A model generated the notes under the pieces. It was not told the origin of the DNA, did not search any database, and saw nothing but the letters and a program-made list of their open reading frames with translations. Of a DNA stretch of 64,000 bases, positions 10,587 to 22,924 are shown piece by piece. Source of the stretch: Mactromeris polynyma (taxonomy: Eukaryota > Mollusca > Bivalvia > Venerida > Mactridae); the NCBI GenBank assembly GCA_032209605.1, contig JASFXZ010000026.1, positions 4,898,001 through 4,962,000 on the forward strand, written 5' to 3'. How positions within the stretch are numbered: the stretch's first letter is position 1; every line of letters begins with the position of its first letter. The position numbers and the translations under genes were made by a program.

Positions 10587-12210
10587 CAAATGGTGTTTAC
10601 TTAGACTTTTGTTTATTAAATGGAAGCTGAAATTAGGTTGAATACACAATGTACATTGACAATGAGATCAATTTATTTTGAGCTGCCTGTCAGGATGTGA
10701 GACAATGCTGTAATGTGGCTGAACATCTATTCGAACCTAATTTCTCTGTTTGGATAGGTGAGTCCTTTATAGTATTTGTTCTTTCTATTCGAATAGGCAG
10801 CGTCTTCTTCTTGACTGGGGACTTTCAAATTTTGGCCTTTGTGTAAAATAAATTTACACCTCTCTATAGAATGTCACACAACTGTCCTTCTCAGGACAAA
10901 AACTGTCCTTTTTAGGACAACCTCTCAATTGACAAAAAAACTGTCCTTTTAAGGACAACTTCTTGATTGACAAAAAAACTGTCCTTTTTAGGACAACTTC
11001 TCGATTGACAAAAAAAATGTCCTTTTTAGGACAACTTCTCGATTGACAAAAAAACTGTCCTTTTTAGGACAACTTCTCGATTGACAAAAAAACTGTCCTT
11101 TTTAGGACAACTTCTCAATTGACAAAAAAACTGTCCAAATAGTGTTTACTTAGACTGTTGTTTCTTAAATGGGAGCTGAAATCAGATTGAATACACAATG
11201 TACATTGACAATGAGATCATTTCATTTTGAGCTGCCTGTCAGGATGTGAGGCAATGCTGTAATGTGGCTGAACATCTATTCAAACCTAATTTCTCTGTTT
11301 GGATAGGTGAGTCCTTTATAGTATTTGTTCTTTCTATTCGAATAGGCAGTGTCTTGTTCTTGACTGGGGACTTTCAAATTTTGGCCTTTGTGTAAAATAA
11401 ATTTACACCTCTCTATAGAATGTCACAAAACTGTCCGTCTCAGGACAAAAACTGTCCTTTTTAGGACAACTTCTCGATTGACAAAAAAATGTCCTTTTTA
11501 GGACAACTTCTCGATTGACAAAAAAACTGTCCTTTTTAGGACAACTTCTCAATTGACAAAAAAACTGTCCAAATGGTGTTTACTTAGACTGTTGTTTATT
11601 AAATGGGAGCTGAAATCAGATTGAATACACAATGTACATTGACAATGAGATCAATTTATTTTGAGCTGCCTGTCAGGATGTGAGGCAATGCTGTAATGTG
11701 GCTGAACATCTATTCGAACCTAATTTCTCTGTTTGGATAGGTGAGTCCTTTATAGTATTTGTTCTTTCTATTCGAATAGGCAGCGTCTTGTTCTTGACTG
11801 GGGACTTTCAAATTTTGGCCTTTGTGTAAAATAAATTTACACCTCTCTATAGAATGTCACAAAACAGTCCTTCTCAGGAAAAAACTGTCCTTTTAAGGAC
11901 AACCTCTCAATTGACAAAAAAACTGTCCTTTTAAGGACAACTTCTTGATTGACAAAAAAACTGTCCTTTTTAGGGCAACTTCTCGATTGACAAAAAAAAT
12001 GTCCTTTTTAGGACAACTTCTCGATTGACAAAAAAACTGTCCTTTTTAGGACAACTTCTCGATTGACAAAAAAACTGTCCTTTTAAGGACACTACTCAAT
12101 TGTCACAAAACTGTCCTTTTAAGGACACTACTCAATTGTCACAAAACCGTCCTTTTAAGGACATAACTTCATTGTCAACCAACTGTCCTTTTCAGGACAA
12201 CCTCTATAGA
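10587..12210 (+). repeat. Composite tandem array 1: long unit plus GTCCTTTTTAGGAC units
   Basis: A long unit of about 290-300 bp, starting CAAATGGTGTTTACTTAGAC and ending TTTACACCTCTCTATAGAAT, occurs three times (from about 10587, 11136 and 11569). Each is followed by a run of 37-38 bp units. The short unit holds a palindrome (GTCCT, 4 bases, AGGAC), then an ACTTCTCGATTGACAAAAAA tail. There are about 7, 4 and 9-10 short units in the three runs. The last run ends with a variant tail, CACTACTCAATTGTCAC. The long unit contains TATTCGAATA. Confidence 0.92.
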
Positions 12211-12888
12211 TTGGCTACGTTACAAAATTAATATAAACTACAGCCATTTTTGATCTCATTGATCTCGGTTTGTAGCTATCGTTGGGTTCAAAATTAGTCT
12301 AAATAATAATCATTTGTTACGAGAGCTGAGTTTTTGTTGATGTCATTTTTAATAACAAACCTATCACTCTGAAATGCTTCCACATTCAGTCAATGTATGG
12401 TAAATGTGTGTTCCTCAAAATAATATTTAATATGAAAGAAGAAAGAACAACACAAGCTCCTTGCATTGTTAATTTACAGTCACAAAATTAGCTGATTTGT
12501 TATCAACTGAATGTATAACTTCATCTGGGGGAGAGGCAAATCTTTACATGAGACTCAATAAAGAGTGCCTGATAGGCAAAGAGTATAAGAACATGCAGGT
12601 TTAGAAATAAAAGGTTTAAAAAGATTGCAAAGTTATAAACAGATTTATGTGAAAACATACAAAAAATAGTTTTTTTCTTGAAAGATGAAAACATGAAACT
12701 TTACTACAACTCAAAAATTTATGTTAAAAAATATATGTAAGGAACATGAACTTAGAACTTTACCTTTGTAAAAAAATTTTCCTGACTATAAGGTTATTTA
12801 TTATGAAGAAATAGAAAATTGATACGCATTTTATAACTGTAAAGGTGAAGATTTGGCTGTCATCAAGCGCTTGTACTGAATCTGGGTA
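12211..12888. other. Non-coding DNA, nothing assigned
   Basis: No gene or clear repeat is seen. The only note is that it directly follows the last GTCCTTTTCAGGACAACCTC unit. Confidence 0.5.
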
Positions 12889-13090
12889 CAGTAAAACTTC
12901 GAAACCTCCAACTGCCGTCAAATCTAGCAATTAGTTCAAGTCATGTATTGTTCACGACATCTATACATGTGTATGTATGAACTGATTGTCCCCAGTGCAA
13001 GTGCACTAAGCATGCCGAAAGCATGGCATTTGTATTGTTGTGTTGTCATATTGAATGCATGTTGATCAATAGTCACAGCATTATCATAAT
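12889..13090 (+). repeat. Pogo/Tc1-type element end, copy 1
   Basis: It starts TA then CAGTAAAACTTCGAAACCTC, and matches 48634-48828 over roughly 200 bp (CTAGCAATTAGTTC, GTGCAAGTG, ACTAAGCATG, GATCAATAGTC). TA followed by CAGTAAAAC is typical of the termini of pogo/Tigger-like elements. No matching right terminus is found nearby, so both copies appear one-ended. Confidence 0.6.
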
Positions 13091-16000
13091 GAAAAGGAAG
13101 TTAAAGGAAAACAAAAACAGATTTGATTATTCCTTTATTCTTATAACGGATTGATGTCATATTATCAAACTGATGTCACTGTCACAACTTGTTTAAACAT
13201 TACAATTGGAGAAAGAGAAGTACAAGGAATGTCACATCCATTCACAAAACTTGAAAGTTCAAACACAGTACATTCTTTCCAGTCTGTCTTGTATAATCAC
13301 AAATTGAATATCCATGAACTATTCCTTCCTTGTTCACTGCTTTAGAGAAAACCCAAAGTGAGTTAAATTTAATGAAACCCATCAGTGTATAATGTCAGTC
13401 ATTTTGGTTGATGGAATAGGTCTTACAACTTGTATGGAGGAAATGGAGTTCCTATATTTGATATTGCACATGCAGCAAGCATATCAGGCTGTGTAAAATT
13501 TTGAAAATTGCTCCATTCCTTAGAATGGTCATGTAAATATTGTGTGATGGACTGGATAAAATATCCTACTATTTGAATAGGTACAGTAAGATATTAATTG
13601 ATATTGTGCATACAACAAGTTTTATCATGGGTACAATTCTTGAGTATAACATGACAGAAATTGACATGGACCTAGTGCATACAATAATGTTAGCAAGGTC
13701 AAGGGGCCGATATTTGGCTCCAATAATTGAGAATAGAGGGTTCTGGATAGCACTATCATATAGAGCACTAAAGATTTATGTGGTGAAAGGTTTTTTCCTT
13801 CACTGTTAAAATGTGTATTGTGTTAACAGTTTGGTTTTATATATATTTATATATGGTATTTCTTATGTTGAATATTTTGACCTTTGTGCCTTTAATATTA
13901 CATAATGGGAATAGATCATACATGAAGATTTGATGTGCATGCAACATATATCAGTGTGAGTGTTCCAAGGACATTACTTACATTGAAGATTGCTATTGAT
14001 TTTATGTATTTAAATAGTTTAATATTGACCATGTATAGTTAGAACTGCATACTGACAACTTGTGCAAATGAAAAATAGCAAATTCCATACTTTGTTCATT
14101 ATGGCTCTCACTACTACCAGGTAGTTTAACTAGTGCAAGTTAAATATTTAAATACTGACATTATAAGATGAGAATCACACACAAACTTTGTACTTTGCTG
14201 ATATGGATTTGAATAAGAGTTTAAATTGTTTAAAATTGGCTTTTTTAAGCTGGGAAGCCTGTCCGGCTAGCTCAGACTGTCACCTGGCAGATCCTGGTTT
14301 GATCCCCTTGTTTAGGTAGGTTATGGTCTTCAATGACATTGGCTACAGTCATGTCCTCAATATGTAGAGAAATTGTGAGTTGCTTGCTGAAGAGCAAGCT
14401 ACTATTGGTTTATAATTAGTTCCAGGAAAAAACGGTTATATGACTGAAAAAATTGTTGAAAAACATTGTTAAACCAGATGAAAACAATACATTAAGCTGG
14501 GAATTGCATGCCAACAACTTGTTTCTTTGTTTTATACCATTTTTTTCTTCACTAATTTCATTTGGCTCTTAAAAGCATGACAAGGCATACACATAGATGT
14601 ATGTGCATATAGGAAAAGTACTTACCCATAGGATAAATGTTTCAAGTCGAAAATGTTACTAAATTGTGGTTAGAAGGGTTTATGGGAGTCATACTCAAGT
14701 AATTTAATTACTGAACTTTCATTATTCATTATTCATAGCAATATCTTGCATCAATGCTGTTGAGTGACTGTTTGAGGGGTAAAAATATAGTGTTGTGTAG
14801 TATCATGTACTTGGCATTCATTTATGAGGTCAAATGTTTGAGTCCAGAAACATGCTTAGTGGTTATCACAACTTTAACTGCAACAATGGGACCATGTCCA
14901 CACACTATGCACGGTACTGCAAATGACATTAAGGACATAAAACAGCAAGTGCTAACATTGGTCATAACTGTTTTAAAAATGAACAACCCTATTAATTTTG
15001 CATAACATGCATTTATATGCAATGGTATAATGATGAAAAATTATACATTATAATCATTATATTCCTGTTTGGTAGGGTAAGTTGGTAGAGCACAGGACTG
15101 AGCATTCAAGTCTCAGGATAAGGGTATATTTTCCATTTTCACCTAAAATGAATCCTGTTAGTTAGTATTGATCTAGAACTATGACCCCTGTGTCAATATC
15201 AATCAGCTAACAATATTTGTACTTCCATGTCCGGAGTGTATGCAAGGGCAGCTCTGGGATTCGGATTTGGGGAGCATACATATTTGGTCAATTTTGGTTT
15301 TGTTCAAGCCTTATAAAACGACAATGACTGTTTTATTCTTTGTTTATAAACATCAACATTGAAGAATATATATGCTTCAATAAATCAAAATCGCTTATTT
15401 TTAAATTGCTTATTTAAAGATCTCTGTATATTTTCGTATTTATACTCATAAATATGTTATGTAAGCTTGGGGAATTTTAGGGGGATGTCGGATGTGCCCC
15501 CTGGATCTGCTAGTGGTATGCACATCAGGATAAATGAATTACTGTTAGGAATTATTGCTATTCTGTAGGTCACATTGATTTCTATGTCAGTTTGTCCTTT
15601 GAAAACAGGAATCTGTTAAGTAACAACACATTATTGCATCCTCCTTCCCTGACCATTTATCATGTTGCCATCAGCATAAATCTCTTATAACCACATTTAC
15701 CAATCATTTCATCCATGTTCATTTCTTCATCATCATTCAACTTTTTATGTTTGTTAGTTCCTTTACCTCTCTATCATTTATTATTTGTTTATATACCTTA
15801 AAATTACACTGTTTATATTTTCAGACTGATGAAGACAGCTCTCTTCCCTCTAGAATGGGTTCAACCGAGTCTAACTAATACTTCATGTCATTGTCCGTTC
15901 TCATTTGATTTAGTATTTTGGTCCTATTGCTTGAGGTCATTAATACTATACCTCTAATACATGCTGGGAAGTTAGTGGTTCCTTGCAGAAGAACAACAGT

Positions 16001-16500
16001 GGTTAGTACTGGTAGGCAACCCAGAACTTGTATGGTCAACTGACTGCTGTATTATTGAATACTGTTACATGTTCTTACCTAAATGCAACCAGTCTCCCTT
16101 GCATTGTTACTTCTTTTGGTGGAATTATTTAGAATTTGGTGTGTATATATTTTCAGGTTTTGTGTGAATGAGAAGTTTTGAAGTTCAATGGTTATCATCC
16201 AATCAGAATGAACTGGCTGCCAGAATGTGATTTTCCTGGAACTTGTGAGTTTGAAGTCATTACATTTTATTTAGAAATAATGATATAAAAATGCAATTGA
16301 AAAATAAAATATTACAGTTACCATGAATAGTACTACAATTGAAACTGTTAGTTTATTTTATCTGGTATAACAAATATGCAAGGTTAAGGCAGTTCTTCAA
16401 TTTTGACACAATAATATTTTATGATATTATAGTATGCTTTCTAAAATACACTGAGAAGAATCTGAAGGGAGTTGCGCCCCCTGCCTCCTGAGCAATAATG
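13091..16500. other. Non-coding DNA with two possible SINE fragments
   Basis: Two tRNA-like patches occur: 14261-14308 (GGCTAGCTCAGACTGTC, then GGTTTGATCCCC, without an anticodon arm) and about 15070-15140 (TAGGGTAAGTTGGTAGAGCA, a good box A with a poor box B). A pyrimidine-rich TTATATTTTCAG at about 15825 and TATATTTTCAG at about 16157 resemble splice acceptors. The latter is followed by about 87 bases and a CTTGTGAGTT donor-like site, but the segment is not open. No gene is assigned. Confidence 0.45.
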
Positions 16501-16501
16501 T

Positions 16502-16569
16502 GAGTGAATGAAAGCGAAATCAATCTTGTATCTTACAATACAGAAAGACTGGTTTCGCTTTCACCCCTC
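16502..16569. mobile_element. Short MITE with GAGGGGTGAAAGCGAAA-type ends
   Basis: The left end GAGTGAATGAAAGCGAAATC and the right end GGTTTCGCTTTCACCCCTC are inverted copies with few mismatches. The element is only 68 bp. Related termini occur at 23986/24407 and 28397/28481. It is non-coding and non-autonomous. Confidence 0.6.
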
Positions 16570-16679
16570 AACATTTAGAGTTAGTATATCTGTAGATAAC
16601 TGTAGTGTTAGGATTGTGTACTATTGTATTGAGTTTTAAGAACTGTTGATTGGTTTATGGTTTAGTTCTGTGGTATAGT

Positions 16680-18350
16680 TTTGATTTCTTTGTATTCTTA
16701 GTATTTGTTCTTTCTATTCGAATACTCTATTGACTGGGGACTTTCAAATTTTGGCCTTTGTGTAAAATAAATTTACACCTCCCTATAGAATGTCACAAAA
16801 CTGTCCTTCTCAGGACAAAAACTGTCCTTTCTAGGACAACCTCTTGATTGACAAAAAACTGTCCTTTTAAGGACAACTTCTCGATTGACAAAAAAACTGT
16901 CCTTTTAAGGACAACTTCTCGATTGACAAAAAAACTGTCCTTTTTAGGACAACTTCTCGATTGACAAAAAATGTCCTTTTTAGGACAACTTCTCGATTGA
17001 CAAAAAAACTGTCCAAATGGTGTTTTCTTAGACTGTTGTTTATTAAATGGGTGCTGAAATCAGATTGAATACACTATGTACATTGACAATGAGATCAATT
17101 TATTTTGAGCTGCCTGTCAGGATGTGAGGCAATGCTGTAATGTGGCTGAACATCTATTCAAACCTAATTTCTCTGTTTGGATAGGTGAGTCCTTTATAGT
17201 ATTTGTTCTTTCTATTCGAATAGGCAGCGTCTTGTTCTTGACTGGGGACTTTCAAATTTTAGCCTTTGTGTAAAATAAATTTACACTGAAATCAGATTGA
17301 ATACACAATGTACATTGACAATGAGATCAGTTTATTTTGAGCTGCCTGTCAGGATGTGAGGCAATGCTGTAATGTGGCTGAACATCTATTCAAACCTAAT
17401 TTCTCTGTTTGGATAGGTGAGTCCTTTATAGTATTTGTTCTTTCTATTCGAATAGGCAGCGTCTTGTTCTTGACTGGGGACTTTCAAATTTTAGCCTTTG
17501 TGTAAAATAAATTTACACTGAAATCAGATTGAATACACAATGTACATTGACAATGAGATCAATTTATTTTGAGCTGCCTGTCAGGATGTGAGGCAATGCT
17601 GTAATGTGGCTGAACATCTATTCAAACCTAATTTCTCTGTTTGGATAGGTGAGTCCTTTATAGTATTTGTTCTTTCTATTCGAATAGGCAGCGTCTTGTT
17701 CTTGACTGGGGACTTTCAAATTTTAGCCTTTGTGTAAAATAAATTTACACTGAAATCAGATTGAATACACAATGTACATTGACAATGAGATCAATTTATT
17801 TTGAGCTGCCTGTCCGGATGTGAGGCAATGCTGTAATGTGGCTGAACATCTATTCAAACCTAATTTCTCTGTTTGGATAGGTGAGTCCTTTATAGTATTT
17901 GTTCTTTCTATTCGAATAGGCAGCGTCTTGTTCTTGACTGGGGACTTTCAAATTTTAGCCTTTGTGTAAAATAAATTTACACTGAAATCAGATTGAATAC
18001 ACAATGTACATTGACAATGAGATCAATTTATTTTGAGCTGCCTGTCCGGATGTGAGGCAATGCTGTAATGTGGCTGAACATCTATTCAAACCTAATTTCT
18101 CTGTTTGGATAGGTGAGTCCTTTATTGTATTTGTTCTTTCTATTCGAATAGGCAGCATCTTGTTCTTGACTGGGGACTTTCAAATTTTGGCCTTTGTGTA
18201 AAATAAATTTACACCTCTCTATAGAATGTCACAAAACTGTCCTTCTCAGGACAAAAACTGTCCTTTTAAGGACAACTTCTCGATTGACAAAAAAACTGTC
18301 ATTTTTAGTACAACTTCTTGATTGACAAAAAAACTGTCCTTTTTAGTTTG
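16680..18350 (+). repeat. Composite tandem array 2 with exact 232 bp repeats
   Basis: It begins with a truncated long unit (TAGTATTTGTTCTTTCTATT to CTATAGAATGTCAC), then about six 37-38 bp GTCCTTTTTAGGAC units (16800-17010) and a full long unit. A shortened long unit lacking its 3' end then repeats head to tail: GAAATCAGATTGAATACAC starts at 17288, 17520, 17752 and 17984, an exact 232 bp period. The array closes with three or four short units near 18220-18345. The 232 bp copies are almost identical, so the expansion looks recent compared with array 1. Confidence 0.93.
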
Positions 18351-18477
18351 AAGTCATAACCTTTTTAGTTCAATTTATCTCAGAATTTTTTAATTTACCA
18401 TAAAGTAGGTTAAGATACAAAACTTTGAGTTAGGTAATTATTTCTCTTGTGTAATTGTTTTGTTTAGGTGTCATTTA

Positions 18478-19365
18478 AGGGTATTCTGGATTTGCATCAT
18501 ATGGCAACATTTCGGCCAGACCCTATTCCAAATTTCATGCTAAGTTGGTTAAATGAAGACATATTGAACATGGTAATGAGGTTTAAGGACCTTTTGGAAT
18601 TCTGCACTTATTGCTTCAAAATTTCAAGCAGCAAATAACCTCACTTAGGATTTCAATAATATTATAACTATTTCATTAACTTATTGTTGTATTAAAAATG
18701 TCAGTTATAAGGGTTAAGATAGGTTAAGGGTACTTTTCGGAACCTAATTTTACTCAAAATTGCATATTAGGGTTCATTTAAGGAAACATGTGGAACCTAT
18801 TTTGCATCAAAATTTCAATTTAAGTGCATGGTAGGTTTTATAAGTGGATACGTTTGAACCTATTTAATACTAACATTTCATATTAAGGTTTAGGTTAAGG
18901 AACTTTTCGGAACTTCTTTGCATCAAAATTTCATTAAAATTATTCCAAATACTTCATCTGCATATATCTTATTCTTGCATAAAGGAGCGATTATGGTCTG
19001 AAGCTCATAACGGCCATGATTTATCCTTTCAACTATTCAATTTAAATAAGGTCATGTTCAATGCAAACTCTGTTTCCCTTAGGAAAATTGAGGGGTGGAA
19101 GCGAAACTGTTCTATCTGCTTGTTTATAAATAGGCAGTTAGACAATTCTAATTTTACACCTTGATTTTAACCTCAGATAATGTATCAACAATCAACGACT
19201 CTTCAACTTTTCATTTACTTTTCTTAAATTATTCAAGGTTCAGGGTCTTAATGTTTTAGGGATTTAGGTTTACTTGAAGGTTGTGATTAAGGGTCATATG
19301 GTCATTTCCAGGATACAAGGTTAGGCAGAGGAGTCGTAAGTCCTCTAGCCTCATTTAGGAGTTTG
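18478..19365. repeat. Dispersed repeat family B, copy 2
   Basis: It matches 4649-5455 from GTGTCATTTAAGGGTATTCT through the CTCTAGCCTCATTTAGGAG end. It carries an extra block around 19000 (GGTCTGAAGCTCATAACGG) that copy 1 lacks but that resembles 8360-8390 (GGGCTCATAGGGACCATAG). Copies differ by many small indels. It is non-coding. Confidence 0.75.
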
Positions 19366-20287
19366 TATTAATATTGCATTTTTGCATTTATTTTCAATAC
19401 ATATCCCCTTCCCTGTATGTGTGTATCTTTCTTGACAGGAGGTTTTTCTGTTGGCCTCTGTGTTATTTGTGAACGACATTTTTTTTGTTTATTGACACAA
19501 CTTCTGTCCCGTAATCCCTTCCAGTGTGCTCTCCCTTTATCCCTTCTCCATTGTGTTTTTGTATATAAAATACAGATTTCACATATCCTTGCTGTATGAA
19601 CATCTTTCTTTTTTGATGTGTTGTCCATTCAACTGATGCATATGATTCACTTGTTTATGCTGATTCAGTTTCCTCCTGTGATAATGTTACATGGTTGTAA
19701 CCCAATGGTCCACTCCATGTATCTTTGGACAATGACCAATACATCCCTTCTGAAAATGCTTTCTCTATAAGTTCTCTTACCAAGATGGTTCCATGTGGCT
19801 GTCAGTGTTTTGGGTTTGGTTGTGAAGCTTGTAGTGTAGATATCGATATGTTAAGTTATCAGTAGTGTAGATATAAAAAACATTGTATACAACTAATTTA
19901 TTAATCATTTAGATAAGAATATCATAAATATTACACCTATATATTATTTTTATTAATGTTATTCCTTATTTAGATTACGGAATGAACCAGACACTCACAC
20001 AGTCTCTTAGGTTATATGTATTGCTTAAAACATGTTTTGGTTTATTTTGTCCATGTACTGCAACCACCTGAATATCAACAATGTGGGGTGTTTGGTGCGG
20101 AATGATGGACACATTGTTTAGTTGGGAATCAGAGACCTAAGATAGCAGGTAAATTATTTTTTATCATATTTTCTACACTTCCTTTTACTGTTGTACAATA
20201 ATACTTGAAGTTGGCCAGAAAAAAATCAGAACCTTGAGCAAATTGCAACATAGCAGTTTTCTTGCTGTTTTACAGCACAAAGTGCTC
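19366..20287. other. Non-coding DNA, nothing assigned
   Basis: A pyrimidine-rich stretch at 19380-19620 is open for 60-86 codons on either strand without domain features. No RNA gene or terminal-repeat pair is seen. Confidence 0.5.
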
Positions 20288-21540
20288 AATGGTGAGCTAT
20301 TTGGATCTTTGGCTGTCAGTCCATCTGTCATCTGCTATTTAATTGTTAACACTAAGCATCCACATTCCTTGAGCAATCCTAATCAAACATGGATACAATG
20401 TATATACAGTTGAACCCCGTTATGTCAACATCGGTTATATCAACATTCCGGTTTAGTCAACATATTTTGTAAAGTCCCGATTTCTGTCGCTATATATTGT
20501 ATATGGAAAATGATTTATATGTCGACATTTCTATGTCGACAATTTCTGCTATGTCGACGTGATTTCTCTTGACAAAAGAGTGTTTTCACACCTTAATGTA
20601 CTTGTTTGTGTCGACATCCTCTCAGACGTGAATGAAATTGAAAAGGTGTAAATTGACCGTGAAGAGATAAACAATTTTATCTCAACCTATTGCTTGTGTC
20701 ACAATTAATTCATTCACAGTTTGTAAAACTGATCTTTAAATTAACATCGTAGTTTGCAATGTAATTGATAAGTGTTGCAGCGAATATTTACCAGTTTCAG
20801 TAAAACTGATAAATTCAGCCACTCGCAGTATATGATTAAATATTGTTGAAAAAAGGGCATTAAACCCGAAAAACAACATAAAAATCGATCATACACATAT
20901 ATTATGTCTGTGATATTATTTATTTAAAGTATACCAAATATCACAATTCAATTAGTTTTACAACACCTGCAGCAAAACACATGAGTGGTAAGTTTTACAA
21001 CACCACCATAGCAAAAATACGTATATACAAGACAATTAAGTTTGCCAGTACTGGAATCGGATGTGTCGACATTAGGATATGTCGACATATTTTATCAGGT
21101 CCCTGTAATGTCGACATAACGGGTTTCAACTGTATGGGCATCAGTTCTTGGCCAGTTTCAATTATGGATCAAATCAATATATGGCCCTTATATTACAAAA
21201 ATGCCATAATGATACACCCATGTTTACACTCTAGCTCTTTCATTTCTCCACAAGTCCTAATCATATTTAAACAGAATGTGCATACCTGTAAGATCTATGG
21301 GCAAGTACGGTCACATTGGGTGAAAAACTAGGTCAACATATCAAATCATAGTAAAACATAGGTCACATTTGCAACCTGGTTTTCAAGAAATTTGATCAAA
21401 ATGTCTCTATGAAATCCTTGGGTGACATTCTTCTGTATTCCTGCAATTCATGTTATTTGTTAAAGACCATGACTGCCAGAGGGCATGGTCTCAGGTGAGC
21501 GATACAGGTCATCATGGCCCTCTTGTTATTAATGTTGAAC
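20288..21540 (+). repeat. Dispersed repeat family A, copy 2, with nested MITE
   Basis: The 5' part (GTGCTCAATGGTGAGCTATT) and the 3' end (CAGGTGAGCGATACAGGTCA, then TCATGGCCCTCTTGTT) match copy 3 at 22925-23530. The copy is split by a pogo-like element at 20407-21132, with TA duplicated at the borders, so the sequence resumes at TGGGCATCAGTTCTTGGCC. The 3' terminal GG(T/G)C-ATCAT-GGCCC forms a small hairpin. I recall this ending as very frequent in bivalve genomes. Confidence 0.7.
20407..21132. mobile_element. Pogo/Tigger-like non-autonomous element, 726 bp
   Basis: The ends are inverted repeats: CAGTTGAACCCCGTTATGTC on the left and GACATAACGGGTTTCAACTG on the right (one mismatch). They are flanked by TA (20405-20406 and 21133-21134), the target duplication of Tc1/mariner/pogo elements. 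The CAGTTGAACC terminus is characteristic of Tigger-like members. The interior is rich in ATGTCGACAT near both ends and has no transposase frame, so the element must depend on a transposase made elsewhere. Confidence 0.85.
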
Positions 21541-22009
21541 TTCCTTAAATTAGTTGTAGAAATGGGATTGAATAAAAAGACAACTGTCTATACCTCTTAC
21601 ATGTAAATGACTAAATTATTCCCCCCCTTGTCCACATTATTTATAAATGCATTACTGTCAACCATATACAGACGAAGTTGTCCAAAGTCGGATCATTTAA
21701 TTTGCTCTAGATGCAAAATTATGACACTATATCACTGAGCTGAAAAGTGAATACTGTTTGAATAATAGTCATAGTGAAAAATGGCCAGTCAGCTGCATAC
21801 ACATTATGACTGTGGTACTACAACTGCATGGTGAACCTTTCATTGATGGGTATAAACTGATTTAGAGGCCTTTATACGTGAACAATCTTGGTTTCAGCTT
21901 TTATTTATAATGCATAATTCTGGTAATAAGTATTTTTATAGCACCAAGGCTTGAACAAACACAAATAAAATCAATAAATTGATGATAATAATAGAATGTC
22001 TAAAACCAT
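21541..22009. other. Non-coding DNA, nothing assigned
   Basis: No gene or structured repeat is visible between the end of family A copy 2 and the 73 bp array. Confidence 0.5.
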
Positions 22010-22862
22010 TTTCTTCACCACCTCCTATATGCATTCACCTATCAACATAGGCATTTCTGATAGGCCAGTTTAACCTGTCTCAGCATGCAACCACCTCCTA
22101 TATGCATTCACCTGCCAACATAGGCATTTCTGATAGGCCAGTTTAACCTGTCTCAGCATGCAACCACCTCCTATATGCATTCACCTGCCAACATAGGCAT
22201 TTCTGATAGGCCAGTTTAACCTGTCCCAGCATGCAACCACCTCCTATATGCATTCACCTGCCAACATAGGCATTTCTGATAGGCCAGTTTAACCTGTCCC
22301 AGCATGCAACCACCTCCTATATGCATTCACCTATCAACATAGGCATTTCTGATAGGCCAGTTTAACCTGTCTCAGCATGCAACCACCTCCTATATGCATT
22401 CACCTGCCAACATAGGCATTTCTGATAGGCCAGTTTAACCTGTCCCAGCATGCAACCACCTCCTATATGCATTCACCTATCAACATAGGCATTTCTGATA
22501 GGCCAGTTTAACCTGTCTCAGCATGCAACCACCTCCTATATGCATGCAACTGCCAACATAGGCATTTCTGATAGGCCAGTTTAACCTGTCCCAGCATGCA
22601 ACCACCTCCTATATGCATTCACCTGCCAACATAGGCATTTCTGATAGGCCAGTTTAACCTGTCCCAGCATGCAACCACCTCCTATATGCATTCACCTGTC
22701 AATAGAGGCATTTCTGATAGGTCAGTTTAACCTGTCCAAGCACACACCTATATGCAGACACCTGTCAACAGAGGCATTTCTGATAAGTCAGTTGCACCTA
22801 TCCCCAGTCATCTGCTCACAGAGAAATTTCCTGTCAATCAGTTTAACCGAGGCATTACCAAT
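22010..22862. repeat. 73 bp tandem array, about 11-12 copies
   Basis: CCTCCTATATGCATTCACCT recurs at 22021, 22094 and 22167, an exact 73 bp spacing, and onward to about 22680. The last two or three units (to about 22862) are degenerate, with internal indels. Units differ mainly at CTATCAACA versus CTGCCAACA and TGTCTCAGC versus TGTCCCAGC. Each unit contains CATTTCTGATAGGCCAGTTT. A chance open frame at 22669-22875 is not a gene. Confidence 0.95.
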
Positions 22863-22924
22863 AAGAGTGAAATAATGTGAAGTATGTAATTAATTGAAAT
22901 GTATGGGGAAGGGGTCTGCCTTGC

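Noticed and set aside
10876..12210. CRISPR-like look of regularly spaced 37-38 bp repeats with palindromes
   Set aside because: There are no unique spacers; units are directly adjacent and vary gradually. The DNA is eukaryotic.
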